Shown here: positions 34,690-42,961 of the stretch, one piece after another
How the letters are laid out: every line of letters starts with the position of its first letter
Position numbering within the stretch: position 1 is the first letter of the stretch
Assembly (NCBI GenBank): GCA_900314925.1
Contig: OMXC01000004.1
Location: 44,304-108,303, forward strand
From: an uncultured Bacteroidales bacterium
Lineage (GTDB): Bacteria; Bacteroidota; Bacteroidia; Bacteroidales; P3
Direction: 5' to 3'
Length of the DNA stretch: 64,000 nt
Program-made: the position numbers and the translations under genes
The notes under the pieces: generated by a model
Databases searched by the model: none
What the model saw: only the letters and a program-made list of their open reading frames with translations
Told to the model about the DNA's origin: nothing

Positions 34690-35439
34690 TTAATTACATT
34701 TCCCGTCAGGGGTGCAGACCTTGGGAAGGAATGAGATGGTGTCGACCTTGTTGTAGTCCAGTTCCGTCACAGGGACGGTGATGTTGCGGATGTCGGTGGG
34801 GCCGAAGGTTGCGGTGCCGTCTCTCGCGACGGTATAGGTGCATTTCATGCGACCCCGCGGGTCGAGCAGCAAGGTGGTGGGGATGCCGTCGACACTGGTA
34901 ATTGTTTGCGGCTGTGGGGCGATGGCGTTGACGATATTGTTCAGTCGGTTGTCGGCCATTTCCCAGCCCAGCTCCTCGAAGGACTGGCCATAATGCCAGA
35001 GGAGGTTCCACACCACCGTCCACATATTCTTCACCATCAAAGGTTGGTACTGCGGCAGGGTGTCGTCTATCCAGTATCGGGGAGAGTCGATGTGGTAGGT
35101 GCGGTAGAGCTCGTCCGCATACTGTGCCGAGCTGTAGCTCTCCACCACGAAGTACCAGCGCACCAGGCTGCTGTCGCACTCGGCCATCTTCCGCGGGTAG
35201 ATGTCGCGCATGCTCAGCACGCAGTAGCCGCAGCATGGGCTGGTGAGCACCACCACCTTGTAGTGCGTGGTGTCGGCGGCTATCAGCTGCCTCAACTGCT
35301 CCACCGTGACGGGCGTGAGTTCCGGCATCGCAGAGACCTTGCGGTAATTCTTCACCGTAGGTTTCTCCATCATGCAGCCCGTAAGCAGCATCGCGCCCAA
35401 GGCGATGGCGGCGAGGGATTTGATGATGTGGTGTTGCAT
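34690..35439 (-). CDS. Lipoprotein with thioredoxin-like CCGYC motif
   Basis: The 249-aa protein has a lipobox (AMLLTGC). The stretch YKVVVLTSPCCGYCVLSM places a CxxC-like pair after a beta strand, as in thioredoxin folds, and GIPTTLLLDPRGRM has the cis-Pro strand and following loop typical of the same fold. It is thus probably a periplasmic thiol protein, though I cannot name the family. It is the last intact gene of the operon that starts with the ECF sigma factor, 20 bases after the previous one. Confidence 0.65.
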   Translation of the reverse strand: MQHHIIKSLAAIALGAMLLTGCMMEKPTVKNYRKVSAMPELTPVTVEQLRQLIAADTTHYKVVVLTSPCCGYCVLSMRDIYPRKMAECDSSLVRWYFVVESYSSAQYADELYRTYHIDSPRYWIDDTLPQYQPLMVKNMWTVVWNLLWHYGQSFEELGWEMADNRLNNIVNAIAPQPQTITSVDGIPTTLLLDPRGRMKCTYTVARDGTATFGPTDIRNITVPVTELDYNKVDTISFLPKVCTPDGKCN

Positions 35440-35459
35440 ATTGGGTGGGTGTTTGTTCG

Positions 35460-35954
35460 TTATTTGCGGCGGTAGGTGTAAGTATAGGTGAGAATGCCGG
35501 AACCAATATGGCTTTCAAAAGGCTTGTCCACAACATAGACAAGAGTGTTTCCGTCCAGCTGGTCGATTCTCCAGGTCTCGCTGCCACCGGATGGCGACAT
35601 GACCTTCACTGAGTCTGTCTCTGCAGAGAAAACCCATGTGAGATCATAGTTCTTAAACTTCATTGCGCTGCTGTCGCCGTCTCTGTATACACGGCCGCTT
35701 TCGATGTCTCTGGCCACCATTGTCATGCTGCCGTCAGCGTTGATGGTCATGTCCTTGCGCTCGGACTTCTCTTCGTTCTGCGCCGCACTGTCGTGAAATG
35801 GAGCGGGGTTGTCCCAATGGATGGCTACAGCCGATTTGACATACTGCCAGTTGCCGACAAGTTCATGCTCTCCTTTCGGCATCGGACGGAAAGATGTCAG
35901 CAGCATCGCGCCCAGTGCGATGGCGACGAGGGATTTGATGATGTGGTGTTGCAT
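35460..35954 (-). CDS. Exported lipocalin-like protein of unknown function
   Basis: The 164-aa protein shares the signal peptide MQHHIIKSLVAIALGAML with its neighbours, but a Ser replaces the lipobox Cys. The mature part (LVGNWQYVKS, MTINADGSMTM, YDLTWVFSAETDSVKV) has the pattern of small lipocalin-like or META-like beta barrels of Bacteroidetes. Gap 18 bases after the TlpA-like gene. Confidence 0.6.
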   Translation of the reverse strand: MQHHIIKSLVAIALGAMLLTSFRPMPKGEHELVGNWQYVKSAVAIHWDNPAPFHDSAAQNEEKSERKDMTINADGSMTMVARDIESGRVYRDGDSSAMKFKNYDLTWVFSAETDSVKVMSPSGGSETWRIDQLDGNTLVYVVDKPFESHIGSGILTYTYTYRRK

Positions 35955-35972
35955 ATTGGATGTTTTAAAATG

Positions 35973-37208
35973 TTATTCAAGTAGTTTCTGTAGTTGTTCC
36001 TCGATGGTGGCTTCCAGCGTCGGGTGGTAGCCGCTCTGCACCTTGGCGATCTTGCCGTCGTGGTCTATGAAGAAGAGCGTCGGGTAGCCGACTATGTGGT
36101 AGGTGCTGGAGAGTTCGCGGTCGGAGAAGAGGACGGTATAGGTAACGCTGCGCTTGGCGAGGAAGTCGGCCATCTCGTCCTTTACGGGGTCATCGATGGG
36201 GTCGATGCCGAGGAGCACGACACCATTGTCTTTGTATTTCTCGTGGATGCTTTGCAGAAACGGCAACGCGGCGCAGCAGGGGGCACAACTCTTGTAGAAG
36301 AAGTCGAGGAGAACTACCTTACCTCGCAGGTCGGCGAGGCGCACGGTGTCGCCCGTCAGGGTGGGCAGCGACCAGTCGGGTGCCAGTGTCCCCTCGGCGA
36401 GGGGTTCGGGTTCCTCGTAGGGTTCGTAATCCTTAAGTTTCACGCTGGCGGGGATGGATGCCAAGGTCAGCCTGCTCTCGTCAATCACTGTGTCGAAAGA
36501 CAGCAGCTTGAAGCGGTCGTATTGATGAAGGGTGTCCGCCTGCTCCACTATATCGATTTCTATAGTGTACTGGATGGGCAGCATGCTCAATTTCTCTATC
36601 CACAGTTGCACCTCGACGCGTATGGTCTGTGTGCCGAAGTCTTTGTTTGGTTCCCAGTCCGTCTTGCGGTAGCCGACAAGGTGACAGGGCTTGTCATCGA
36701 GCATTGTGTCGGAGATAGAATAGGTGTAGCTGTTGTCGGCCAGCTGCTTATCGTCGGGAAGGGGATCGCAGCTGCGGTGGGTCAACGCCTCGTAGAAGGT
36801 GTAGTTGTGGCGGATGCTCTTTATCTCGTCCTTCCATTTTTTGCAAGACATAACCTCGCCGGTTGAATCAGAGTAGGTCACAAACTCCTCGCCGGTGTAG
36901 AGCGTGTATCCGTTCCATTCTGGATGGCCTGGAGTTTCGTCTTGCATCGCAAAGACCTTTCCGAACAGCCTGTCTCGGCGCACCTTGCGGAAGTCGCACG
37001 TATAGATGGTCTGGTTGGTGTCCTTGTCCGACATGAATTTCTCCCAGTGCTCCATTACATAATGCCCTTGCTGTATGGACTTGCATTTCTCGCGCGAGAG
37101 ACGGAGGACGTTCTTCGCCTCATCATTGCTTTGGGCACATGCGGTGGTGGTCATCAGCATTGCGCCCAAGGCGAGGGCAGCGAGGAATTTGATGATGTGG
37201 TGTTGCAT
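35973..37208 (-). CDS. TlpA/ResA-like exported thiol-disulfide protein
   Basis: The 411-aa protein has a signal peptide with TTTACAQ (a possible lipobox), an N-terminal beta-rich domain of about 240 residues, and a C-terminal thioredoxin domain: LRGKVVLLDFFYKSCAPCCA with the CxxC pair plus one extra Cys, GIDPIDDP, and the cis-Pro segment VGYPTLFFIDHDGKIAK. Such proteins reduce or shuttle disulfides in the periplasm. Gap 26 bases after the preceding gene of the ECF operon. Confidence 0.85.
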   Translation of the reverse strand: MQHHIIKFLAALALGAMLMTTTACAQSNDEAKNVLRLSREKCKSIQQGHYVMEHWEKFMSDKDTNQTIYTCDFRKVRRDRLFGKVFAMQDETPGHPEWNGYTLYTGEEFVTYSDSTGEVMSCKKWKDEIKSIRHNYTFYEALTHRSCDPLPDDKQLADNSYTYSISDTMLDDKPCHLVGYRKTDWEPNKDFGTQTIRVEVQLWIEKLSMLPIQYTIEIDIVEQADTLHQYDRFKLLSFDTVIDESRLTLASIPASVKLKDYEPYEEPEPLAEGTLAPDWSLPTLTGDTVRLADLRGKVVLLDFFYKSCAPCCAALPFLQSIHEKYKDNGVVLLGIDPIDDPVKDEMADFLAKRSVTYTVLFSDRELSSTYHIVGYPTLFFIDHDGKIAKVQSGYHPTLEATIEEQLQKLLE

Positions 37209-37234
37209 TGTTTTATGTATATTATGTGGTTGGA

Positions 37235-37702
37235 TTATTTGTTAATGTTGTGGTAATTGTGCCAAAAGACCGCATGTATCTCGGTTGTGTCGTGGATATG
37301 GAAGATGGAGAATGTTTTGGTGTCGCATGAGATGGCAAGGATCTCGGCGTCGGGGGAGTCGCCAAAGGCGACTTGTGAGTAATCGTGACGGTTGACCAAA
37401 CGGGAGAAGACGACGTCAGGGGCGATTTGTTTTATGGTATCGACAATGTTGGTGATGGCGAAGTCGGAACAGAGTGCCTGCCAAGCGCTGTCGGTGGTGG
37501 CTTCGAGGAGGGTGACGTCGAGGGTGATGGTGTCGTTTACGTGGTAGTTGTGGATGTAGCTGGCGGCTATGCCGTCGGCATGCTCGTAATGGCGGTAGAG
37601 GTCACTAACACGACGCATGGGCAGCACGTGCCGCCACACGACAACGCCAACCGCCGTTGCGACGGCCAACACTAAAATGATTGTTGTAATAGGTCGTTTC
37701 AT
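37235..37702 (-). CDS. Small membrane-anchored protein, ECF-cassette paralog 1
   Basis: The 155-aa protein has one N-terminal membrane segment (about residues 5-24) and an extracytoplasmic rest. The part SDLYRHYEHADGIAASYI, HNYHVNDTITLDVTLLEA and LCSDFAI aligns well with the gene at 56572-57054 (SDVYKRYADMDGVDATFI, DYKVNDTVTVRATLLET, MCCNFGI). Both stand third in an ECF sigma cassette. Family not recognised. It overlaps the preceding gene by four bases. Confidence 0.65.
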   Translation of the reverse strand: MKRPITTIILVLAVATAVGVVVWRHVLPMRRVSDLYRHYEHADGIAASYIHNYHVNDTITLDVTLLEATTDSAWQALCSDFAITNIVDTIKQIAPDVVFSRLVNRHDYSQVAFGDSPDAEILAISCDTKTFSIFHIHDTTEIHAVFWHNYHNINK

Positions 37703-37950
37703 ATCTTTGCAAGTATTAAGGTTATTCTATCACAGGCCTCTGCGGTACAGCACTGTAGGTCGCCTTCGACGAAGGTGTCGGTGCTCTGCGGGACGAGGAG
37801 TGCCACCGCTGTCACCGTAATGGCGGCGACCAGTACGGCGGCGCCGATGAGGGTGCGCGCAACCCTCTGGCGCTGGCGTTCCCGTCGGTGGCACCATTCG
37901 GCAAGGCCTTCGGTCATCGCCCGCATCTCTGTCTTATAGTCTTGTTGCAT
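37699..37950 (-). CDS. Short single-pass membrane protein, probable anti-sigma partner
   Basis: The 83-aa protein has a basic cytoplasmic part (1-32), one membrane segment (LIGAAVLVAAITVTAVALLV) and a short outer tail with a CC pair. It overlaps the sigma gene by 17 bases, as anti-sigma factors often do. No zinc anti-sigma motif is seen, so the role comes from context. Confidence 0.6.
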   Translation of the reverse strand: MQQDYKTEMRAMTEGLAEWCHRRERQRQRVARTLIGAAVLVAAITVTAVALLVPQSTDTFVEGDLQCCTAEACDRITLILAKI

Positions 37951-38431
37951 ATTGTCTCAGTTTATTCATTATTCGGTTTACACGTTGATATACAGCGTTG
38001 GGTTCTATTTTAAGCCCAGCAGCTATCTCCTCGGCCGAGTAGCCTTCAAGTCGCATATGCATCAGGCGTTGCTCGTCGGGGGTGAGGACGGAAAAGAGGT
38101 CGTCAATCCGCTCGGCGACATCGTTCTCTTCGGTGGCGACGGTCTCCTCCATCTCAATGGTGATGGGTTCCAAGTCAGGATGTTTCTTTCGATAGAGGTC
38201 GACCAGGACGCTGCGTGTCACCCTCCGCACCCATACTCTCTGCTGCCACTCCGACCGACCCGTCATGGTGTCGAACTTCAGCCAGAGCATAATCCACACC
38301 TCCTGCACCATATCCTCGCAGCGGGGTATGTCGCCACGGGCAAAGTCGTAGCAGACGCGCCACACCGTCGCCTGGTGCCGTCGCATAAAGGACTTGTAGT
38401 CCTCGTATCGCTGCCTGCTATGTTGCTCCAT
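37934..38431 (-). CDS. ECF-type RNA polymerase sigma factor
   Basis: The 165-aa protein has region 2 (YDFARGDIPRCEDMVQEVWI) and region 4 (LTPDEQRLMHMRLEGYSAEEIAAGL, AVYQRVNRIMNKL). It is intact, unlike its counterpart at 55393. It heads a likely six-gene operon that ends with exported thiol proteins, and so probably responds to an envelope signal. Target promoters unknown. Confidence 0.88.
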   Translation of the reverse strand: MEQHSRQRYEDYKSFMRRHQATVWRVCYDFARGDIPRCEDMVQEVWIMLWLKFDTMTGRSEWQQRVWVRRVTRSVLVDLYRKKHPDLEPITIEMEETVATEENDVAERIDDLFSVLTPDEQRLMHMRLEGYSAEEIAAGLKIEPNAVYQRVNRIMNKLRQYATRL

Positions 38432-38479
38432 CTATAATATAAGACGTAATTTTTGATACAAATCTTACTCAAGGGCACA

Positions 38480-38517
38480 AAAAAAATGAAGAAAAACTGC
38501 TTTTTCTTCATTTTTTT
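38480..38517 (-). terminator. Perfect 17-bp inverted repeat, terminator of the ATPase gene
   Basis: An A-run with TGAAGAAAAA (38480-38496), a four-base loop, and the exact complement (38501-38517). It ends the gene at 38553-39725 on the minus strand, upstream of the sigma factor. Confidence 0.8.
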
Positions 38518-38552
38518 ATCCTGTCAGCATCACAGGTGAGTAGCCAATTAAT

Positions 38553-39725
38553 TTAATAGTTTAGGCCGAAAGCCCAAAGGGGAATAGTGTTCTTATAGGC
38601 ATACTCAATGTCGTCTTTCACCACATAACCATTCGGTATGTCGGAAATCTGTCGACGAGTCTTTTTCTTTCCTCCAACTTCGAAGGTAAAGTCGCCTATG
38701 GTAAAGTCGGACACCTCTGAACCACGAACTACATTACGGACGCGCATTTGGTTGTAAAAGAATGTTTCGCGCAGATTACCTGTATCAACCAGTCTGCCTC
38801 CTAACGCATACATCAGATTGGGGTTGTCAAGATAAATCTTCTCCATTTTAGCCAGAAGGCTCATACCTTTGTCTGGCGCGTAGAGACATTGAATAAGCCC
38901 CGATTTCTCTAAATAGTAAAGATAATCTTTCAGGTCGCCGCGATTGATTGTCAGGTCTCGTGCCAGGTCGCTGTAGTTGGGCTTGAATGGTGAGATTTGT
39001 GAAATAATTTGCATCAACTGCTTCAGTTTGCGCATAACTCCCACACTTAGTCCTGCAAATTGTGGTATGTCGGTCTCGAGGGTCTGGTCTATCACCGCGT
39101 TCAGACGCTCAAGATAATTACCCTCAATACAGAAAGGGTAGTATCCATTCTGCAAATACTCTTTGAACAAAAGCAACGGACGATGCTGGTCATATGGAAA
39201 TTGTATTTCGCCAGCAAGTATCTGTTCGAGAGACAGCACCTGAACATCAATACCCATTACCATTTGCAGCCACTCGCGAAACGACATGCCATACATGTAA
39301 TTCTTCAACTGCCGTCGGGAGAGGTCGGCACCGCCTTTCTCTAAATCAAGGATGGACGAACCTGTGTATACGATGTTCAGTTGTGGAATCTGGTCATAGA
39401 TGTTCTTGATTTCCGTTGACCAATTGGCATATTTATGAACCTCGTCGATGTACAGATACTTTCCACCATCCTTATAGAAAGCATCAGCCAAATCGAGCAA
39501 AGAATGATGCGCAAAATAGATGTCGTCGGCGAAGACAACTAGCGATGTGTCGCGCTGTCCCGAAAGTTTGATGTGCTGAAAAATCAAAGTAGTCTTACCC
39601 ACACCTCGTGCACCGAGGATAGCGTTCAGCCGGGCACCCCATTGAATGAAGTTTTGAGGGTATCTAACAAAACCAACACCAGTATTATCAAGTTGGTTTT
39701 TATACCGTTGCAGCAGTTTATCCAT
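38553..39725 (-). CDS. AAA-type ATPase of the DUF4143 group
   Basis: The 390-aa protein has Walker A LGARGVGKTT (near residue 37), Walker B YLYIDEVHKY, sensor IVYTGSSIL, and a C-terminal winged-helix and nuclease-like part (FTFEVGGKKKTRRQI). These ATPases are common and often mobile in Bacteroidetes; the role is unknown. AT-rich compared with its neighbours. Promoter TATATTTG on the minus strand at 39751-39758. A remnant of a related gene lies at 15888-16068. Confidence 0.88.
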   Translation of the reverse strand: MDKLLQRYKNQLDNTGVGFVRYPQNFIQWGARLNAILGARGVGKTTLIFQHIKLSGQRDTSLVVFADDIYFAHHSLLDLADAFYKDGGKYLYIDEVHKYANWSTEIKNIYDQIPQLNIVYTGSSILDLEKGGADLSRRQLKNYMYGMSFREWLQMVMGIDVQVLSLEQILAGEIQFPYDQHRPLLLFKEYLQNGYYPFCIEGNYLERLNAVIDQTLETDIPQFAGLSVGVMRKLKQLMQIISQISPFKPNYSDLARDLTINRGDLKDYLYYLEKSGLIQCLYAPDKGMSLLAKMEKIYLDNPNLMYALGGRLVDTGNLRETFFYNQMRVRNVVRGSEVSDFTIGDFTFEVGGKKKTRRQISDIPNGYVVKDDIEYAYKNTIPLWAFGLNY

Positions 39726-39750
39726 ATTATTTTATTGTTGAATCACGCTG

Positions 39751-39758
39751 CAAATATA
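39751..39758 (-). promoter_or_regulatory. Promoter -7 box of the ATPase gene
   Basis: The minus strand reads TATATTTG, 26 bases before the start codon. Confidence 0.65.
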
Positions 39759-39855
39759 CAAAAATGTCATAAATAAAAGCCAGTTTTATATAAAAATTGT
39801 ATCTTATTTGTATCAAAAAATAATATAAATTGACTTTTACAAGAGACAATATTGG

Positions 39856-40476
39856 CTATTCCACCAGTTTGAAGTCGCTGGCGGGGTGTTTGCACCAGGG
39901 GCAGATGAAGTCGGCGGGGAGTTCGTCGCCCTCGTAGACGTAGCCGCAGACTTCGCATACCCATTTCTTCTTGCCGCCTGCGGCGGGAGCGGCAGCGGGC
40001 TTGGGCTTGATGTGCTGCTGGTAGTAGGCGTAGGTAATGGAGGGGCTGTCGCTGAGCACGCGGGTCTCCATCGGCATGGCGATGAACATGGTGTGGCTGC
40101 CGAGGTCGATGCTCTTGGTGACGACGCAGCTGATGACGCTGTTGATGAACTTCGGCAGGTACAGCAGACCGTTCTCCGTACGCAGCTCCTGCTCGCAGCC
40201 GGCGAACTTGTCTACATCGCGGCCGCTCTGGAAGCCGAAGTGCTGGAATGGCTTCATGGTGGCCTCCTCGCTGAGGGGGCAGAGGTTGAACTTAAGCGTG
40301 CGCAGTATCATGTCGTGCGTCAGATTCTGCTTGTTGACGCATATCATCAGCTGCAGCGGGTCGCTGCTGACCTGCTGCGCCACGTTGATGATACAGGCGT
40401 TGTCCTTGTCGCCCTGCCGGGCGACAAGGACATAGAGGCCGTATCCAATAGTGAAAAGGGCTTTATTGTCGATCAT
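39856..40476 (-). CDS. hrb: Flavin reductase-rubredoxin fusion (high molecular weight rubredoxin)
   Basis: The 206-aa protein has an N-terminal FMN-binding split barrel (GYGLYVLVARQGDKDNACI, SVISCVVTKSIDLG) to about residue 150, an Ala/Pro linker, and a C-terminal rubredoxin domain with WVCEVCGYVY and FICPWCK. Hrb passes electrons from NAD(P)H to flavodiiron protein. It follows the flavodiiron gene by 85 bases that hold an inverted word repeat. Together they reduce oxygen or NO in the cytosol. Confidence 0.93.
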   Translation of the reverse strand: MIDNKALFTIGYGLYVLVARQGDKDNACIINVAQQVSSDPLQLMICVNKQNLTHDMILRTLKFNLCPLSEEATMKPFQHFGFQSGRDVDKFAGCEQELRTENGLLYLPKFINSVISCVVTKSIDLGSHTMFIAMPMETRVLSDSPSITYAYYQQHIKPKPAAAPAAGGKKKWVCEVCGYVYEGDELPADFICPWCKHPASDFKLVE

Positions 40477-40483
40477 ATTTCTT

Positions 40484-40575
40484 TAGTTTTAAGTTTTAAA
40501 CTGTAAGTTTTAAGTAACCACGCAGTCTTTTTTGTCGCGTCAGCCACTTAAAACTTAAAACTCACAGCTTACAGC
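40484..40575. repeat. Intercistronic inverted word repeat (AGTTTTA type), copy 1
   Basis: Left arm AGTTTTA words (40485-40515) and right arm ACTTAAAA words (40546-40574) are inverted. The same layout, with a shared CGCAGTC centre and AGCCACTTAAAACTTAAA right arm, occurs between iorA and iorB. The right part supplies the last codons and stop of the flavodiiron gene. Confidence 0.8.
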
Positions 40576-41764
40576 TATTTGCTATCGCGTCGGCCAGGGC
40601 TGCGAGCTGCTCCTCCTGGGCGGGAGTGGCGGCGCTCTTGAGGCTGACGGGCTCGCCGACGATGGCGATGTCCTTCATCTGCTCCAGTTCGGCACGCATG
40701 AGTTTTCCACTCTGCGCGGCCCAGCTGCCGTTCTCGATGAGGGCCACGGTGCGGCGCTGCCAGGCGTGGGCCTTGAGGTCGGTGAGGAGGCTCTCTATGG
40801 GCGTGAAGAGGCCGTTATTGTAGGTGCTGGAGGCCAGGACCACATGGCTGGCGCGGAAGCACTCGGCCACCAGCTTGCTGGCGTGCGTGTGGCTGGCGTC
40901 GTAGGCCTTGATATTCTTGACGCCACGCTGTGCCAACAGCGTGCCGAGACGCAGGGCGGCGGCTTCGGTGTGGCCGTAGATGCTGCCATAGATGATAACC
41001 ACTCCCCTATCCTCGGGCTCGTAGCGGCTCCAGGTGTCGTGCTTGCCGATAAACCACCCCAGGTTCTCGCGCCACACCGGCCCGTGCAGCGGGCAGATCA
41101 TCTGTATGTCGAGCGCGGCGGCTTTCTTCAGCACATTCTGCACCTGCATGCCGTACTTGCCCACGATGTTGATATAGTAGCGGCGGGCGTCGTTGAGCCA
41201 CTCGTGCTCGAAGTTCATCTCGTCGGCAAAGAGGTTGCCTGAAAGGGCGCCGAAGGTGCCGAAGGCGTCGGCACTGAAGAGGGTCTTCGAGGTGCTGTCG
41301 TAGGTCATCATCACCTCGGGCCAGTGCACCATGGGGGCCATGATGAACTGAAGGCGATGGCGACCGGTGACAATCTCGTCACCCTCTTTCACGACCTGCA
41401 TCTTTTCCGGTTTGTAGGCGAAGAACTGTTCAATCATCTGTGCCGCCTTGGCGGAGCACACCACCGTAGCCTCGGGGAAAGGTATCAATATATCCATCAG
41501 CGTGGCTGCGTGGTCGGGCTCCATGTGATGCACCACTACATAGTCAAGCATGCGGCCCTCGAGGGCTGCCTGCACGTTCTCGAAGAACTGCCCGCTCACC
41601 GAACTGTCGCACGTGTCGAACAGCACATTTTTATCATCGAGCAGCACATAGCTGTTGTACGACACCCCGCGCGGCACGGGGTACACATTCTCGAAAAGTG
41701 CCAGGCGGCGGTCGCTGGCGCCGACATAGATCAGGTCTTGCTGTATGGGTTGTGTGTTCTGCAT
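40562..41764 (-). CDS. Flavodiiron protein (oxygen or NO reductase)
   Basis: The 400-aa protein has a beta-lactamase-like di-iron domain with HHMEPDH (His80, Glu82, Asp84, His85), APMVHWPEVMMTYD and CPLHGPVWR, then a flavodoxin domain (IIYGSIYGHTEAAALRLG). This is the FprA/ROO type that reduces O2 to water. Its partner Hrb follows. The last residues (SCKL and stop) are encoded by the intercistronic repeat. First gene of the operon; no clear minus-strand -7 box was found. Confidence 0.95.
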   Translation of the reverse strand: MQNTQPIQQDLIYVGASDRRLALFENVYPVPRGVSYNSYVLLDDKNVLFDTCDSSVSGQFFENVQAALEGRMLDYVVVHHMEPDHAATLMDILIPFPEATVVCSAKAAQMIEQFFAYKPEKMQVVKEGDEIVTGRHRLQFIMAPMVHWPEVMMTYDSTSKTLFSADAFGTFGALSGNLFADEMNFEHEWLNDARRYYINIVGKYGMQVQNVLKKAAALDIQMICPLHGPVWRENLGWFIGKHDTWSRYEPEDRGVVIIYGSIYGHTEAAALRLGTLLAQRGVKNIKAYDASHTHASKLVAECFRASHVVLASSTYNNGLFTPIESLLTDLKAHAWQRRTVALIENGSWAAQSGKLMRAELEQMKDIAIVGEPVSLKSAATPAQEEQLAALADAIANSCKL

Positions 41765-41860
41765 ATCTTTTTGTTTTTATTGTTCGTCAATAATCATTAG
41801 AACGCAGAAGTGCCGGGATTATTGTGTCGAGGCAGCCGAAATGTTAAATTATGCAAACTG

Positions 41861-41892
41861 TTTGGCAGAACAGCATAATATGAGTACATTTG
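41861..41892 (+). promoter_or_regulatory. Promoter for the gene at 41972
   Basis: -33 TTTG (41861-41864) and -7 TACATTTG (41885-41892) have 20 bases between. The start codon at 41894 would lie before transcription begins, so ATG 41972 is the start. Confidence 0.75.
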
Positions 41893-41971
41893 CATGTCGG
41901 AACGAAGCGCGCCGCGGCGCGCAGCCGTCCGCATAAGAAACAGATTGTCAAACACAACAACACCACACGCC

Positions 41972-42745
41972 ATGAAATACCACAAGAAAGAAGAAGAGCT
42001 CTTTGCCCGTTGGGGGGAGCGTGCGCGCAAGCTGCGCGACAACGAAGACATCACCAAGGACGGCCTGCTCTACCGCGGCGAGGTGTGGTTCGACGGCTAC
42101 TGCCAGGTGCACCGCAAGGCCAACGAAGAGCAGCTGTGGGCCGACGCCGACATGCGCCTGCTGGTGCTCACCAAGGAACTCTACGACGAGGACGGCTGGG
42201 ACATCCGCGGCGAGAGCGGCCGCGTGCCGAGTCCGCGCCTCACCTGCCGCACGGCCTACCGCTTCTTCCCCAACCTCGAGCTGTGGGTCTACGGCCTGAT
42301 GAACATCCCCGACCGCAAGGTGGTGCCCTTCGCCAAGGCCGACAACGAGACGCGCCTGCAGGGCTTCTACGAGAACGCCCCCATAGCGCGCGTCAACTGC
42401 AAGAAGCAGCCCGACAACAAGGCCGCCAGCAACACCGTGCTGCAGAAATACCTGGACAACTACGCCGACCTGCTCAAAGAGCAAATAGAGCTCTACGACG
42501 CCGACGTCATTCTCTGCCTCGGCGGACAGGGGCTGATGGTCAAGTTCATAGCCGACCACATATACAGCGACCTGGAGCAGGTCAACGACCACTGCTGGTA
42601 CTCGCCCTCCAGCGGCGTGGCTGTCGTCAAGCAGTACCACCCCTGCTACAACGTCTACAGCCGCAAGGAGATGTACACCGACATGATGAAGGACTACCAG
42701 GCCTTCATCAAGGCCACCCCGGCCTTCCCCCGCGGCCGCGAGTAG
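41972..42745 (+). CDS. Protein of unknown function, possible uracil-DNA-glycosylase fold
   Basis: From ATG 41972 the protein has 257 aa. It is soluble, with MRLLVLTKELYDEDGW, TCRTAYRFFPNLELWVYGL, VILCLGGQGLMVKFI, and VAVVKQYHPCYN. A hydrophobic strand ending in a Gly-rich turn and a late strand with His-Pro resemble the UDG superfamily layout, but the match is weak and I see no clear catalytic water motif. It ends in a shared terminator with tRNA-His. Confidence 0.6.
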   Translation: MKYHKKEEELFARWGERARKLRDNEDITKDGLLYRGEVWFDGYCQVHRKANEEQLWADADMRLLVLTKELYDEDGWDIRGESGRVPSPRLTCRTAYRFFPNLELWVYGLMNIPDRKVVPFAKADNETRLQGFYENAPIARVNCKKQPDNKAASNTVLQKYLDNYADLLKEQIELYDADVILCLGGQGLMVKFIADHIYSDLEQVNDHCWYSPSSGVAVVKQYHPCYNVYSRKEMYTDMMKDYQAFIKATPAFPRGRE

Positions 42746-42783
42746 CCGCCGACAGCCCACTGAACACTAAACACTGAATACAG

Positions 42784-42818
42784 AAAAAGAGCCTGCGGCA
42801 TTGCCACAGGCTCTTTTT
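42784..42818. terminator. Bidirectional terminator between the 41972 gene and tRNA-His
   Basis: AGAGCCTG and CAGGCTCT arms with A run to the left and T run to the right. Just before it a short heptamer array (ACTGAAC, ACTAAAC, ACTGAAT) lies at 42763-42782. Confidence 0.85.
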
Positions 42819-42823
42819 GCGAG

Positions 42824-42898
42824 GGTGGGAGGTGGGGTTCGAACCCACGACCTCCAGATCCACAATCTGGCGCTCTAACCAGCTGAACTACGCCCACC
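42824..42898 (-). tRNA. tRNA-His (anticodon GTG)
   Basis: On the minus strand the cloverleaf is complete: D arm GTTC...GAGC, anticodon arm CCAGA/TCTGG with loop TTGTGGA, T arm GTGGG/CCCAC with TTCGAAC. The extra 5' G (-1) opposite C73 is typical for tRNA-His. CCA is not encoded. Base pair 6-67 appears as C-U. Confidence 0.95.
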
Positions 42899-42930
42899 AT
42901 CCGGGGATTCCACCGCGGTGAAATCGGGTG

Positions 42931-42961
42931 CAAAATTACGAACATTTTGCAAACTGGCAAA
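42931..42961 (-). promoter_or_regulatory. Promoter of tRNA-His
   Basis: On the minus strand -7 is TAATTTTG (42931-42938) and -33 is TTTG (42958-42961), 19 bases apart. Confidence 0.7.
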
